From positions 1 to 35,742 of the forward strand of contig NZ_QHJY01000029.1 in the NCBI RefSeq assembly GCF_003185805.1: a stretch of 35,742 nt of DNA. Reading direction: 5' to 3'. Position numbers and translations under genes: made by a program. How positions within the stretch are numbered: position 1 is the stretch's first letter; each line of letters begins with the position of its first letter. The DNA comes from Caulobacter sp. D5. Lineage in GTDB: Bacteria; Pseudomonadota; Alphaproteobacteria; Caulobacterales; Caulobacteraceae. Positions 9,301 to 17,147 of the stretch are shown here, piece after piece. Under the pieces are notes generated by a model. The model did no database searches. It was not told the DNA's origin and worked only from the letters and a program-made list of their open reading frames with translations.

Positions 9301-9581
9301 TGCAGGGTCACCCGCGTCGAGCCCGACGAGCTCTGCGAGGTCATCTCGTTGACGCCGGAGATCACGCCCAGGCGCCGCTCCAGCGGCGTGGCGACGCTGG
9401 AGGCCATGGTCTCGGGGCTGGCCCCCGACAGGCTGGCCGACACCGCGATGGTCGGATAGTCCACCTGCGGCAGGGGCGAGACCGGCAGCACGAAGAAGCC
9501 GAAGATCCCGGCCATGGCCAGGCCGACGGTCAGCAGGACCGTGGCGACCGGCCGGCGGATGAAGGGCGCCGACAGGTTCAT
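6378..9581 (-). CDS. mdtC: RND efflux pump subunit, MdtC type (1067 aa)
   Basis: Inner-membrane proton/drug antiporter of the HAE-1 RND class. The N-terminus (APFIRRPVATVLLTVGLAMA) is the first membrane helix. The proton-relay double Asp lies in TM4 (ATGFVVDDAIVVLENTQRH), followed by GAREVGFTVLSISVSLVAVF and LFREFAVTLS. These words fit E. coli MdtC better than MdtB. Oddly, the second periplasmic region carries a Ser/Thr-rich stretch (about residues 770-805, DNA 7,165-7,275) between VPTS and PLMAIASV, where relatives have a short turn. It overlaps the next and preceding operon genes by four bases each. With the MdtB-type partner it probably forms a mixed MdtB2C-like trimer; that is inference from the E. 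coli system. Confidence 0.93.
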   Translation of the reverse strand: MNLSAPFIRRPVATVLLTVGLAMAGIFGFFVLPVSPLPQVDYPTIAVSASLSGASPETMASSVATPLERRLGVISGVNEMTSQSSSGSTRVTLQFDLNRKIDGAAREVQAAINATRADLPATLKSNPTYSKMNPSDSPVIILALTSDTKTPGQIYDAVSNIVSQRVAQVQGVGDVEIGGGSLPAVRISVNPFLLNKYGVSLEDVRASIQAANANRPKGALEGDGKRYQIYTSSSGRTAADYAGLLVAWRGDAGVKLSDVADVKDSVANTRTLGLFNGKPAIIVLITRQPGANIIETVDSVRAALPELRAQLPGDIKVQVASDSTNSIRSSLHEIEVTLLISIILVVLVVSAFLRSARATFIPTAATIVSLLGTFGVMYLLGFSLNNLSLMAITVATGFVVDDAIVVLENTQRHIEAGMDRFKAAVLGAREVGFTVLSISVSLVAVFIPLLFMGGQVGRLFREFAVTLSAAVLISLVISLTTTPMMCAYLLRARPEGHQEGRIARAFERLFDRVQRLYARSLDWALAAKPLVLMILIAVIGMTIWLYIAVPKGFFPQQDSGQLMAGMRADESVSSQVMQAKLRTVVDIIRKDPAVDTVVGFTGGNRSGGGFMFVNLKPMKERKEKGSAVIARLRPQLQKVTGLSIFLNPVQDVRMGGRSSNSTYQYTLTSDSSAALKEWAPKLAEAMKEHSDVMTDVDSDQSENGVETLVTIDRDSASRMGVTPKAVDNALYNAFGQRQVATIYEDVNQYGVILEWNQKFAQGPEALNDVYVPTSTSDSTTTASTSGASVNPSLRDASTGSTLNTSATPMTPLMAIASVSQNATPTSVNHQNGELATTVSFNLPDGVSLSQAQAAITQAEADIGLPTSVRGSFQGSARSYNEQMKQQPYLIAAALVAIYIVLGILYESYVHPVTVLSTLPAAGVGAVLALLIFNMEFSIIALIGVFLLLGIVKKNAILIIDFALEAQRARGLTALEAVREASLLRFRPILMTTLAAALGALPLAIGFGEGAELRRPLGITIIGGLIASQLLTLITTPVVYVYMDRLRGKRRKDERDLTHMPAPPEPAR

Positions 9582-12500
9582 GACGGCAGCCCCGGCAGCG
9601 GACGCTCGACCCGGCCCTCGTCGGCGTTCCCGTCCTCGCGGCGGCCCTTGGCGCTGGGCGCCAGGCGGTCGAAGGCCAGATAGACGACCGGCGTCGTGAA
9701 CATGGTCAGCAGCTGGCTGACCAGCAGGCCGCCGAAGATGGCGATGCCCAGCGGACGGCGCAGCTCGGCGCCTTCGCCGAAGCCCAGCATCAGCGGCACG
9801 GCGGCGAACAGGGCCGCCAGCGTGGTCATCAGGATCGGGCGGAAGCGCAGGATGGCGGCCTGGAAGATCGCCTTCTCGGGCGACTTGCCCTCGTTGCGTT
9901 CGGCCTCAATCGCGAAGTCGATCATCATGATCGCGTTCTTCTTGACGATGCCGATCAGCAGGATGATGCCGATGATCCCGATCACGCCGAGGTCATTGCC
10001 CGTCACCCACAGCGCCAGCAGCGCCCCGACGCCCGCCGACGGCAGGGTCGACAGGATGGTCAGCGGGTGGATGTAGCTCTCGTAGAGCACGCCCAGCACG
10101 ATGTAGACGCAGACCACGGCCGCCAGGATCAGCCACAGCTGGTTGCTCAGCGAGTTCTCGTAGGCCCCGGCCGCGCCCAGGAAGGTGTGGGTCACCGACG
10201 TGGGCATGCCGATGTCCTTCATCGCCTTGCGCACCTCGTCCACCGCATGGCCCAGCGACACGCCAGGCGCGGTGTCGAAGCCGATGGTGGTGGCCGGGAA
10301 CTGGGCGACGTGGGTCACCTGCAGCGGCGCCTGCTTTTCCTTGATGGTCGAGAAGGCCGCCAGCGGGGCGGGCGAGCCGCCGCCGGTCTTGAGGTTGAGA
10401 TTGCCCAGCGAGGCCGGGTCGGTCAGCAGGCCGGGCTTCGCCTCCAGGATCACCCGGTACTGGTTGGTCTCGGTGAAGATGGTCGAGACGATCCGCTGGC
10501 CAAACGCGCTGTAGAGGGCGTCGTCGATGTCCGAGGCGGTGATCGAAAGCCTCGCGGCGGTGTTGCGGTCGATGTCGATATAGGCGGCCGAACCGGTGGC
10601 CGAGGCGTCGCTGTAGACGTTGCGGACGGCCTTCACCTCGGCGAGCTTGGCGGCCAGCTTGCCGGCCCATTCCTTGACCGTGGCGGTGTCGGCGCCTTCC
10701 AGCGACAGGCGGTACTGGGTCGGGCCGCTTTCGGCGTCGATGGTCAGGTCCTGGGTCGGCTGGAGATAGAGGGTCACGCCCGGCACGGCGGCCACGCGCT
10801 CGCGCAGCCGCTGCATGATCTTTTCCTGCGAGCCGGACCGGTCGGCCTTCAGGTTGATCTGCATCTGGCCGGTGTGGAGCATGCTGTTGTTGGCGCCGTC
10901 CACCCCGATGAACGAGGCGACGTTCTCCACCGCCGGGTCCTCCAGGATGGCTTCCGCCGCCTGCTGCTGCAGGCCCGCCATGCGCTCGTACGACACCGAC
11001 TGCTCGACCTCGGTGCGGGCCTGCAGCTGGCCGGTGTCCTGGGTCGGGAACAGGCCCTTGGGGATGACCATGTAGAGCACGCCGGTCAGCACCAGGGTGG
11101 CGACGGCGACGACCAGGGTGGCCTTCTGGCGGGCCATGACCCAGGCCAGGGCGACCTCGTAGCGGCCCTCGATCTTCTCGAACAGCGCCTGGGCCTTCTT
11201 GCCGACGCTGTTGGGCTTTTCTTCCTCGTCCTCATGGCTCTTCAGCCAGCGGGCCGACAGCATCGGGGTCAGGGTCAGCGACACCACGGCCGAGATCAGG
11301 ATGGTGATCGACAGGGTGATGGCGAATTCGCGGAAGAGGCGTCCGACCACGTCGCCCATGAACAGCAGCGGGATCAGCACGGCGATCAGCGAGATGGTCA
11401 GCGAGATGATCGTGAAGCCGATCTCGCGCGCGCCCTTCAGCGCCGCCTGCATCGGTTTCTCGCCCCGCTCCATGTGGCGGATGATGTTCTCGATCATGAC
11501 GATGGCGTCGTCGACGACGAAGCCGGTCGCGATGGTCAGGGCCATCAGGGACAGGTTGTTGAGCGAGAAGCCCAGCAGGTACATCACCCCGCACGAGCCG
11601 ATCAGCGAGATCGGCACGGCCAGGCTGGCGATGATCGTCGCCCGCATGGAGTGCAGGAAGAAGAAGATCACCAGCACGACCATCACCACGGCCAGCACCA
11701 GCTCCATCTCCACGTGGTGGACCGAGGCGCGGATGCCCGTGGTGCGGTCGGCCAGCACCTGCACCTTCAGGGTGGCGGGCAAACCCGCTTGAAGCTCGGG
11801 CAGCTTGGCCTTGATGGCGTCGACCGTCTGGATGACGTTGGCGCCCGGCTGGCGCTGGACGTTGACGATGATCGACGGGGTCTTGCCGGCCCAGGCGCCC
11901 AGGCGGGTGTTCTCGGCGCTCTGCACCACGCTGGCCACGTCGCGGATGCGGATCGGGGCCTCGTTCTTGTAGGTGACGACGAGGTCCAGATAGTCGTCGA
12001 CCGTCAGCAGCTGGTCGTTGGCGTTGATGGTGTAGGTGCGGGTCGGGCCGTCGAAGCTGCCCTTGGCGCTGTTGGCGTTGGCGTTGCTGATCGCGGTCTC
12101 GAGGTTCGACAGGGTCAGGCCGTACGAGGCCATCGCCTGCGTGTCGGCCTGGATGCGGATCGCCGGCTTCTGGCCGCCGCTGAGCGACACCAGGCCCACA
12201 CCCGAGACCTGGCTGATCTTCTGGGCCAGGCGGGTGTTCACGAGGTTCTGCACCTCGGTCAGCGGCAGGGTGTCGGAGGTGATGGCCAGGGTCAGCACCG
12301 GCGCGTCGGCCGGATTGACCTTGGCGTAGGTCGGCGGGGCGGGCAGGTCGGCCGGCAGCAGCGAGTCCGCCGCGTTCATCGCCGCCTGCACTTCCTGCTC
12401 GGCGACGTCGAGGGTCTCGCCCAGGCCGAACTGCAGGGTGATGATGCTGGCGCCGGCCGTACTGACCGAGCTCATGCGGGTCAGGCCCGACATCTCGCCC

Positions 12501-12712
12501 AGCTGCTTTTCCAGCGGGGCGGTGACGGTCTGGCTCATCACCTCGGGGCTCGCGCCCGGGTACAGGGTCTGGACCTGGATGGTGGGGTAATCCACCTCCG
12601 GCAGGGCCGACAGCGGCAGCAGCTTGAAGCCGACCAGGCCGGCCAGCACGATGGCCGCCATGAACAGGGCCGTGGCGACCGGCCGCTGGATGAAGGGACG
12701 CGAGGGGTTCAT
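9578..12712 (-). CDS. mdtB: RND efflux pump subunit, MdtB type (1044 aa)
   Basis: Second RND antiporter of the operon. It starts MNPSRPFIQRPVATALFMAA and has the TM4 proton-relay motif ATGFVVDDAIVMIENIIRHM. The following text (GAREIGFTIISLTISLIAVL, then FMGDVVGRLFREFAITLS) closely follows E. coli MdtB. Late motifs include GIVKKNAIMMIDFAIEAERN and FRPILMTTLAALF. Length is normal for the family. It starts 15 bases after the adaptor gene stops and overlaps the next pump gene by ATGA. Two non-identical adjacent pumps sharing one adaptor is the MdtABC arrangement. Known MdtABC substrates (novobiocin, bile salts, metals) cannot be assumed here. Confidence 0.93.
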   Translation of the reverse strand: MNPSRPFIQRPVATALFMAAIVLAGLVGFKLLPLSALPEVDYPTIQVQTLYPGASPEVMSQTVTAPLEKQLGEMSGLTRMSSVSTAGASIITLQFGLGETLDVAEQEVQAAMNAADSLLPADLPAPPTYAKVNPADAPVLTLAITSDTLPLTEVQNLVNTRLAQKISQVSGVGLVSLSGGQKPAIRIQADTQAMASYGLTLSNLETAISNANANSAKGSFDGPTRTYTINANDQLLTVDDYLDLVVTYKNEAPIRIRDVASVVQSAENTRLGAWAGKTPSIIVNVQRQPGANVIQTVDAIKAKLPELQAGLPATLKVQVLADRTTGIRASVHHVEMELVLAVVMVVLVIFFFLHSMRATIIASLAVPISLIGSCGVMYLLGFSLNNLSLMALTIATGFVVDDAIVMIENIIRHMERGEKPMQAALKGAREIGFTIISLTISLIAVLIPLLFMGDVVGRLFREFAITLSITILISAVVSLTLTPMLSARWLKSHEDEEEKPNSVGKKAQALFEKIEGRYEVALAWVMARQKATLVVAVATLVLTGVLYMVIPKGLFPTQDTGQLQARTEVEQSVSYERMAGLQQQAAEAILEDPAVENVASFIGVDGANNSMLHTGQMQINLKADRSGSQEKIMQRLRERVAAVPGVTLYLQPTQDLTIDAESGPTQYRLSLEGADTATVKEWAGKLAAKLAEVKAVRNVYSDASATGSAAYIDIDRNTAARLSITASDIDDALYSAFGQRIVSTIFTETNQYRVILEAKPGLLTDPASLGNLNLKTGGGSPAPLAAFSTIKEKQAPLQVTHVAQFPATTIGFDTAPGVSLGHAVDEVRKAMKDIGMPTSVTHTFLGAAGAYENSLSNQLWLILAAVVCVYIVLGVLYESYIHPLTILSTLPSAGVGALLALWVTGNDLGVIGIIGIILLIGIVKKNAIMMIDFAIEAERNEGKSPEKAIFQAAILRFRPILMTTLAALFAAVPLMLGFGEGAELRRPLGIAIFGGLLVSQLLTMFTTPVVYLAFDRLAPSAKGRREDGNADEGRVERPLPGLPS

Positions 12713-12727
12713 GGGGCGGCTTCCGGC

Positions 12728-14029
12728 CTATTCCGGACGCCGACGGCGTTCGCCGTTCTGGGCGCCGCCCTTGCCTTGTTCGCCCTTCTTGCCCTTGCCG
12801 GCGCCCTGACGCTGAACCTGGCCCGGCAGCTGAACCTTGCCGCCTTCGGTCAGGCGGTCGCCGCCCTCGGTGATCACCTTGTCGCCGATGGCGAGCCCTT
12901 GCGTGACCGCCACCTGGGTGGTGGTCGACTGGCCGGTCGTGACCTTGGTCTTGGTGACGGTCTGGTCGCTCTTCAGCTTCCAGACGAACGAGCCGTCCGA
13001 GCCCTGGCGCACGGCCGTGGCCGGCACGACGATGGCGTCCTTCAGGGTGTCGAGCTGGATGCGGACATTGACGAACTGGCTGGGGAACAGCTTGCCGCCG
13101 GTGTTGGGGAAGCGGGCCTTGCCCTTCACCGTGCCGGTGCCGGTGTCGACCAGGTTGTCCAGGGTCGAGAACGTGCCCTGGTCCAGGGTGTTGGTGCGGG
13201 TGCGGTCGAGCACGGTGACCGGCAGGGTCGCGCCGCCGAACACCCGCTGCGAGATGCGCGGCACGTCGTCCTGCGGGACGGTGAATTCGACGTCGATCGG
13301 CGACAGGGTGGTGATCACCGCCACGCCGCTCGAGTCGCCCGAGGCGATATAGTTGCCGACGTCCACCACGCGCAGGCCCACCCGGCCGCTGACCGGGGCG
13401 ACGATGCGGGCGAAGCCGAGGTTCAGCCGCGCGGTGCCGACGGCGGCGCGGTCGGCCATCACGGTGCCTTCCAGCTGCTTGACCGTCGCGGCCTGGGTGT
13501 CGACCTCCTGGCGGGCGATGGAGTCCTGGGCCAGCAGGGTCTGGTAGCGCTTCAGGGTCAGCTGGGCGACCGACAGCTGAGCCTCGTCGCGGGTCAGGTT
13601 GCCCTGCGCTTCCATCAGGCTCATCTGGAACGGACGGGGGTCGATCTGCACCAGGGTCTGGCCGGCCTGGACCAGCTGGCCCTCGCGGAACAGCACCTGG
13701 GTGATGACGCCCGAGACCTGCGGCTTGACGGTGACGGTCGCGGCCGGGGTCACGGTGCCGAGGGCGTCGATGATCACCGGCAGGTCGGCCTTGCTCGCCG
13801 TGGCCACCGCCACGGTGCTGGCCGGACCGCCGCGACGACCGCCGCCGCCGCCCGGACCGCCGGGACCACCCGGACCACCCATGTCGCCGCCGCCCTGGCC
13901 GCCGTTGTGCAGCAGGGTCCAGGCCAGGACGCCGACGCCCGCCAGGGCCGCCACGGCGACGGCGCCGCCGATGATCCGCGCCCGACGGCTGGGCTTGCGG
14001 GCGGAGTAAGACGGGCTGGATTCGGTCAT
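12728..14029 (-). CDS. mdtA: RND periplasmic adaptor (membrane fusion protein), MdtA type
   Basis: Periplasmic adaptor linking the RND pump to the outer-membrane channel; first gene of the operon. The 433-residue product has an N-terminal membrane anchor (about residues 19-40). A long Gly/Pro linker follows (about 42-70, with repeated GGP triplets). Then come the barrel-sandwich/lipoyl domain (VTVKPQVSGVITQVLFREGQ ... LVQIDPRPF), an alpha-helical hairpin (about 130-190) and beta-barrel domains (NLGFARIVAPVSGRVGLR). The C-terminus is a basic Gly/Lys/Arg tail (GKGKKGEQGKGG ... RRRRPE). Both the collagen-like linker and the basic tail are unusual additions. No regulator gene lies next to the operon. 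Confidence 0.92.
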   Translation of the reverse strand: MTESSPSYSARKPSRRARIIGGAVAVAALAGVGVLAWTLLHNGGQGGGDMGGPGGPGGPGGGGGRRGGPASTVAVATASKADLPVIIDALGTVTPAATVTVKPQVSGVITQVLFREGQLVQAGQTLVQIDPRPFQMSLMEAQGNLTRDEAQLSVAQLTLKRYQTLLAQDSIARQEVDTQAATVKQLEGTVMADRAAVGTARLNLGFARIVAPVSGRVGLRVVDVGNYIASGDSSGVAVITTLSPIDVEFTVPQDDVPRISQRVFGGATLPVTVLDRTRTNTLDQGTFSTLDNLVDTGTGTVKGKARFPNTGGKLFPSQFVNVRIQLDTLKDAIVVPATAVRQGSDGSFVWKLKSDQTVTKTKVTTGQSTTTQVAVTQGLAIGDKVITEGGDRLTEGGKVQLPGQVQRQGAGKGKKGEQGKGGAQNGERRRRPE

Positions 14030-14117
14030 GGACGGCCTCTGGGCGCGGGCGGGCGGCGAAGATGGTCGAGACGCCGTCGTCGGGGCGACGCGGCGGGGAT
14101 AGGCGAGGGTACGAAAT

Positions 14118-14145
14118 GTCGGGTCGCCGACGCTGGCGACCCGAC
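14118..14145 (-). terminator. Stem-loop after the BA14K-like gene
   Basis: A perfect 11-base-pair stem (GTCGGGTCGCC / GGCGACCCGAC) with a 6-base loop sits 16 bases past the stop of the BA14K-like gene, between it and the efflux operon. On the minus strand it is followed by ATTTCG, a weak T-stretch. It probably separates the two transcription units. Confidence 0.55.
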
Positions 14146-14160
14146 GCTCAAGCTAAACTG

Positions 14161-14421
14161 CTAGAGGCGGCATTTGATCCATTTGCCGCCCTGACCGCGA
14201 TAGGCGTCGCGCTTGACGTCGTAGTTGCGGTACTTGGCCTTGCAGGCGCGGACGTGGCGTTCCTGCTTGGATTCCTTGCCCGGCTTGGCGTCGTGGCGCT
14301 GCTGTTGCGGCTGCTGAGCGGCCGGCGCCTGGGCGCCGTGCTGGTCGTGACCCTGGGCCAGGGCGGGGGCGGAAAAGGCGGCGGCGACGCTCAGGGCGAG
14401 CGCGGCGAGAACGGCTTTCAT
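14161..14421 (-). CDS. BA14K-like small secreted protein (86 aa)
   Basis: Short exported protein. Residues 1-22 are a signal peptide ending PALAQ. A Gln/Ala/His-rich linker follows. The C-terminus CKAKYRNYDVKRDAYRGQGG ... CRL matches the BA14K-like pattern known from Rhizobiales (Cys, aromatic-Arg-x-Tyr-Asp, Tyr-x-Gly, then a final Cys), with Cys60 and Cys84 probably forming a disulfide. The family's molecular role is not established; lectin-like activity was proposed for the Brucella member. The ATG at 14,421 has GGAGA 6 bases upstream. Confidence 0.75.
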   Translation of the reverse strand: MKAVLAALALSVAAAFSAPALAQGHDQHGAQAPAAQQPQQQRHDAKPGKESKQERHVRACKAKYRNYDVKRDAYRGQGGKWIKCRL

Positions 14422-14749
14422 GTCGGTCTCCGAAATTGAGGGGACCGCACGGCTAGCAATGCGAAGTGGCGGCGATGTTGCCGCTTTGAAACGGCGTCCG
14501 GCGAACTTGTAAAAATGGGCGGAAAGTTTCGGTACAGGCGCGAGTTCGATGGCGATCCGCGAGCGGGACCCGCCGTCTGCCGGGGTCATCAACCAGGATG
14601 ATGGCCCGCATCAGCCGATTGAATTTGCCCCGCCGCCGCCGGTCTTCCTAACGTCGCGCCAATCATGACGGCGGCGCTCGAACAAGCCGCCCGGCGCGCT
14701 CGGTCCGGAGGGATCGTCAGACGCCGAACCAAGGGGGGGGAGCTTCCGG
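14422..14749. other. Divergent intergenic region, BA14K-like / DUF1593 genes
   Basis: A 328-base stretch between two divergent genes. It contains a small hairpin near 14,470-14,485 (GCGGC / GCCGC) and the G-rich ribosome-binding site just before 14,750. A plus-strand open frame starting about 14,665 is in the wrong frame relative to the DUF1593 gene and is an accidental GC-rich frame. No RNA gene or operator is evident. Confidence 0.4.
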
Positions 14750-16189
14750 ATGCCGAGACACGCCAGTCATCGCCGCCGTCTCGTGCGGGCCGCCGCGGCG
14801 CTCGCCCTTCTCGGCCTGGCCCTGCCGGCCTTCGCCGCGCCGGCCCCGCCGCCAGTCGTCAAGCCCCGGGCGGTCATCCTCACCGACGTGCTCAACGAGC
14901 CCGACGACACCCAGTCGCTGGTCCGCGCGCTGCTCTACAGCAACGAGATCGATCTCGTCGGCCTGGTCGCCACCACCTCGACCTGGCAGAAGGCGGCCGT
15001 CCATCCCGAGGAAATCCGCCGGGTGATCGCCGGCTACGGCCAGGCGCTGCCCAATCTGCGGGTTCACGCCGCGGGCTATCCGGACGCCGACAAGCTGCTG
15101 TCGGTGGTCCGCGCCGGGCGCGCCGACTACGGCCTGGCGGGCGTGGGCGAGGGCAAGGACACCGAGGCCTCCCGCCTGATCATCGACGCCGTCGACGCGG
15201 CCGACGACCGGCCGCTGTGGATCTGCGTCTGGGGCGGGGCCGTCGACCTGGCCCAGGCGCTCTATCACGTGGAGAAGACCCGCTCGCCCGAGCAGGTCGC
15301 GGCCTTCGTCGGCAAACTGCGGGTCTATTCCATCTCCGACCAGGACGATGCCGGCCCCTGGGTCCGCGCCCGGTTCCCGCAGCTGTTCTGGATCGCCAGC
15401 ATCCACGCCTTCAGCGACTATCCGCAGGCGGCCTGGCAGGGCATGTCGGCCGACAGCGTATTCCCCGATCCCGGCCCCGACACCCGCCTGATGAGCCCGG
15501 CCTGGCTGGACGAACACATCCGGCAGGGGCCGCTGGGCGGGCTCTATCCCAAGCCGCTGTTCGCCATCGAGGGCGACAGCCCCTCGTTCCTCTACCTGAT
15601 CCCCAACGGTCTGAACGTCACCGAGCATCCGGAATACGGCGGCTGGGGCGGACGGTACGGGGCGGTGAGCGCCAGGCTAGGGCTCTACGCCGACACCCAG
15701 GACACCGCCGTCGGCGCCGACGGCAAGACGCACACCAGCAACCGGGTCGGGATCTGGCGCTGGCGCGAGGCCTCGCAGAACGACTTCGCCAACCGCATCC
15801 AGTGGACGCTCGCAGGCGATCCCAAGACGGCCAACCATCCGCCGCGGGTCGTGCTGCAGGGCGATCGCGGGCTCGCGCCGCTGGAGCTCACCGTCAGGTA
15901 CGGCGAGAAGATCAGGCTCGATGCGACCGGCACGACCGATCCGGACGGCGACGCCCTGCGCTACAGATGGTGGTGGTATCGCGACCCGTCGCCGCCGCTC
16001 TTCCCGATGACGCCGCCCGACATCGCAAGCCCCGACGCGGTGGCGACCGATATCGTCCTGCCGAACGCCCAGCCCGTACCCGGCGAGAAGGTCTATCACC
16101 TGGTGCTCGAGGTCAGGGACCGGCCCAAGGCCGGCGGCCTGTCGTTCGTCCGCTACCGCCGCGCGGTGGTCCACGTGCTGCCCAAGTGA
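14750..16189 (+). CDS. DUF1593 / Sde182-type nucleoside-hydrolase-like secreted protein
   Basis: A 479-residue exported protein. Residues 1-30 are a signal peptide (basic start, AAAALALLGLALPAFAAPAP). The N-domain (about 40-310) has the DUF1593 signature ILTDVLNEPDDTQSLVRALL followed by GLVATTSTW, related in fold to nucleoside hydrolases (Asp cluster LTD..NEPDD). The C-domain (about 365-479) is a beta-sandwich with a PKD-like DPDGDALRYRWWW motif. Members are often annotated as cellulose-binding after Saccharophagus Sde_0182, but the reaction is not established. A run of G then GGGAGC precedes the ATG and gives a good ribosome-binding site. It is a single-gene unit. Confidence 0.88.
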   Translation: MPRHASHRRRLVRAAAALALLGLALPAFAAPAPPPVVKPRAVILTDVLNEPDDTQSLVRALLYSNEIDLVGLVATTSTWQKAAVHPEEIRRVIAGYGQALPNLRVHAAGYPDADKLLSVVRAGRADYGLAGVGEGKDTEASRLIIDAVDAADDRPLWICVWGGAVDLAQALYHVEKTRSPEQVAAFVGKLRVYSISDQDDAGPWVRARFPQLFWIASIHAFSDYPQAAWQGMSADSVFPDPGPDTRLMSPAWLDEHIRQGPLGGLYPKPLFAIEGDSPSFLYLIPNGLNVTEHPEYGGWGGRYGAVSARLGLYADTQDTAVGADGKTHTSNRVGIWRWREASQNDFANRIQWTLAGDPKTANHPPRVVLQGDRGLAPLELTVRYGEKIRLDATGTTDPDGDALRYRWWWYRDPSPPLFPMTPPDIASPDAVATDIVLPNAQPVPGEKVYHLVLEVRDRPKAGGLSFVRYRRAVVHVLPK

Positions 16190-16244
16190 GGGCCTGGGAC
16201 GGATCGATATTCAGCTAATTTCGGCGACCAAAAAAGCCGACCTT

Positions 16245-16336
16245 CCCCGCGAAGGCGGGGATCCAAGCTGATTTTCAGGATTTGGCGCGGCCGTGGACTA
16301 CCCGCAGGCTCGGCTTGGATCCCCGCCTTCGCGGGG
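16245..16336. repeat. Palindromic repeat, family C (CCCCGCGAAGGCGGGG type)
   Basis: Two perfect 24-base inverted arms (16,245-16,268 and 16,313-16,336) flank a 44-base centre. Each arm contains its own hairpin, CCCCGCGAAGGCGGGG, followed by ATCCAAGC. The element lies between the convergent DUF1593 and pseudouridine synthase genes. A nested hairpin-within-inverted-repeat design like this is typical of multicopy intergenic elements, but only one copy is in this window. Confidence 0.8.
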
Positions 16337-16381
16337 ATGCTCGGTAGAAAATCGGGGCAAGCGGTTAAAGGTCGATCCGCG

Positions 16382-17143
16382 CTAGCCCCGGATCAGCGCC
16401 TCGCGCTCGGCGGCCGTCAGCGGGCGCCAGCGGCCTTCGGGCAGGTCGCCCAGCTCGATCGGGCCGACGCGGTGACGGAACAGGTCGATGACGTCCAGCT
16501 CGACCAGGTAGCACATCCGGCGGATCTGGCGGTTGCGGCCCTCGGTCAGCACGAAGCGCAGGGTCTCCTGGCCCAGGCGGTCGACGACGGCGCGCTTCAG
16601 CTTGCGGCCGTCCAGCTCCAGGCCGTGACGCAGCCAGTCGATCTTCTCGCGGGTCAGCTCGCCGCGCACCCGGACGCGGTATTCCTTCTCCAGCGTCGAC
16701 TCCGGACCGATCACCGCCTTGGCCACCACCCCGTCCTCGGACAGGATCAAGAGGCCCCGGGAGTCCATGTCGAGGCGCCCCACCGGCGCCAGCTTGCTGT
16801 CGCGGCCGGGCACGGGGCCGGGCTGGTCGAACTGGGCGGCCCTGGTCAGCAGGCGCACGGCCGGGATCTGCTCGCCTTCGGGCTGGGACGAGACGATGCC
16901 GATCGGCTTGTGGATCATCACCGTCATCGCCGCGCCCAGCTGGGCGGTCGCGCCGTCGTTCAGCACCAGGGTCTGGCCGGGCAGGATCTTGCGGCCGGCG
17001 TCTTCCACGACCTCGCCGTCGATGGTCACCAGACCCTGGCCGATCAGGGCCTCGGCCTCGCGGCGCGAGCAGACCCCGCTCTGGGCCAGCCACTTGTTGA
17101 CGCGCTGAGGCTCGGCCTCGTCGTAGGTGCGGGTCCAGGCCAT
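16382..17143 (-). CDS. rluF: rRNA/tRNA pseudouridine synthase, RluF/RsuA family
   Basis: Converts uridine to pseudouridine in rRNA. The 253-residue product has an N-terminal S4 RNA-binding domain (about 13-60: VNKWLAQSGVCSRREAEALI). The synthase domain follows, with the catalytic motif GRLDMDSRGLLILSEDG (Asp125) and the family words LEKEYRVRV and EGRNRQIRRMC. The last two and the short NKPxGIVS-type motif (HKPIGIVSS) favour the RluF subgroup (23S U2604 in E. coli) over RsuA or RluB; the exact site is inferred. It starts 4 bases after the EpmB gene ends, so the two are co-transcribed. Confidence 0.88.
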   Translation of the reverse strand: MAWTRTYDEAEPQRVNKWLAQSGVCSRREAEALIGQGLVTIDGEVVEDAGRKILPGQTLVLNDGATAQLGAAMTVMIHKPIGIVSSQPEGEQIPAVRLLTRAAQFDQPGPVPGRDSKLAPVGRLDMDSRGLLILSEDGVVAKAVIGPESTLEKEYRVRVRGELTREKIDWLRHGLELDGRKLKRAVVDRLGQETLRFVLTEGRNRQIRRMCYLVELDVIDLFRHRVGPIELGDLPEGRWRPLTAAEREALIRG

Positions 17144-17147
17144 GGGG

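Noticed and set aside
10067-14164. Plus-strand open frame of 1365 codons across the RND operon
   Set aside because: It is antisense to clear RND and adaptor genes, has a biased His/Asp/Gln/Gly/Arg composition, no motifs and no ribosome-binding site. A similar 1091-codon frame at 6,408-9,683 was rejected for the same reason.
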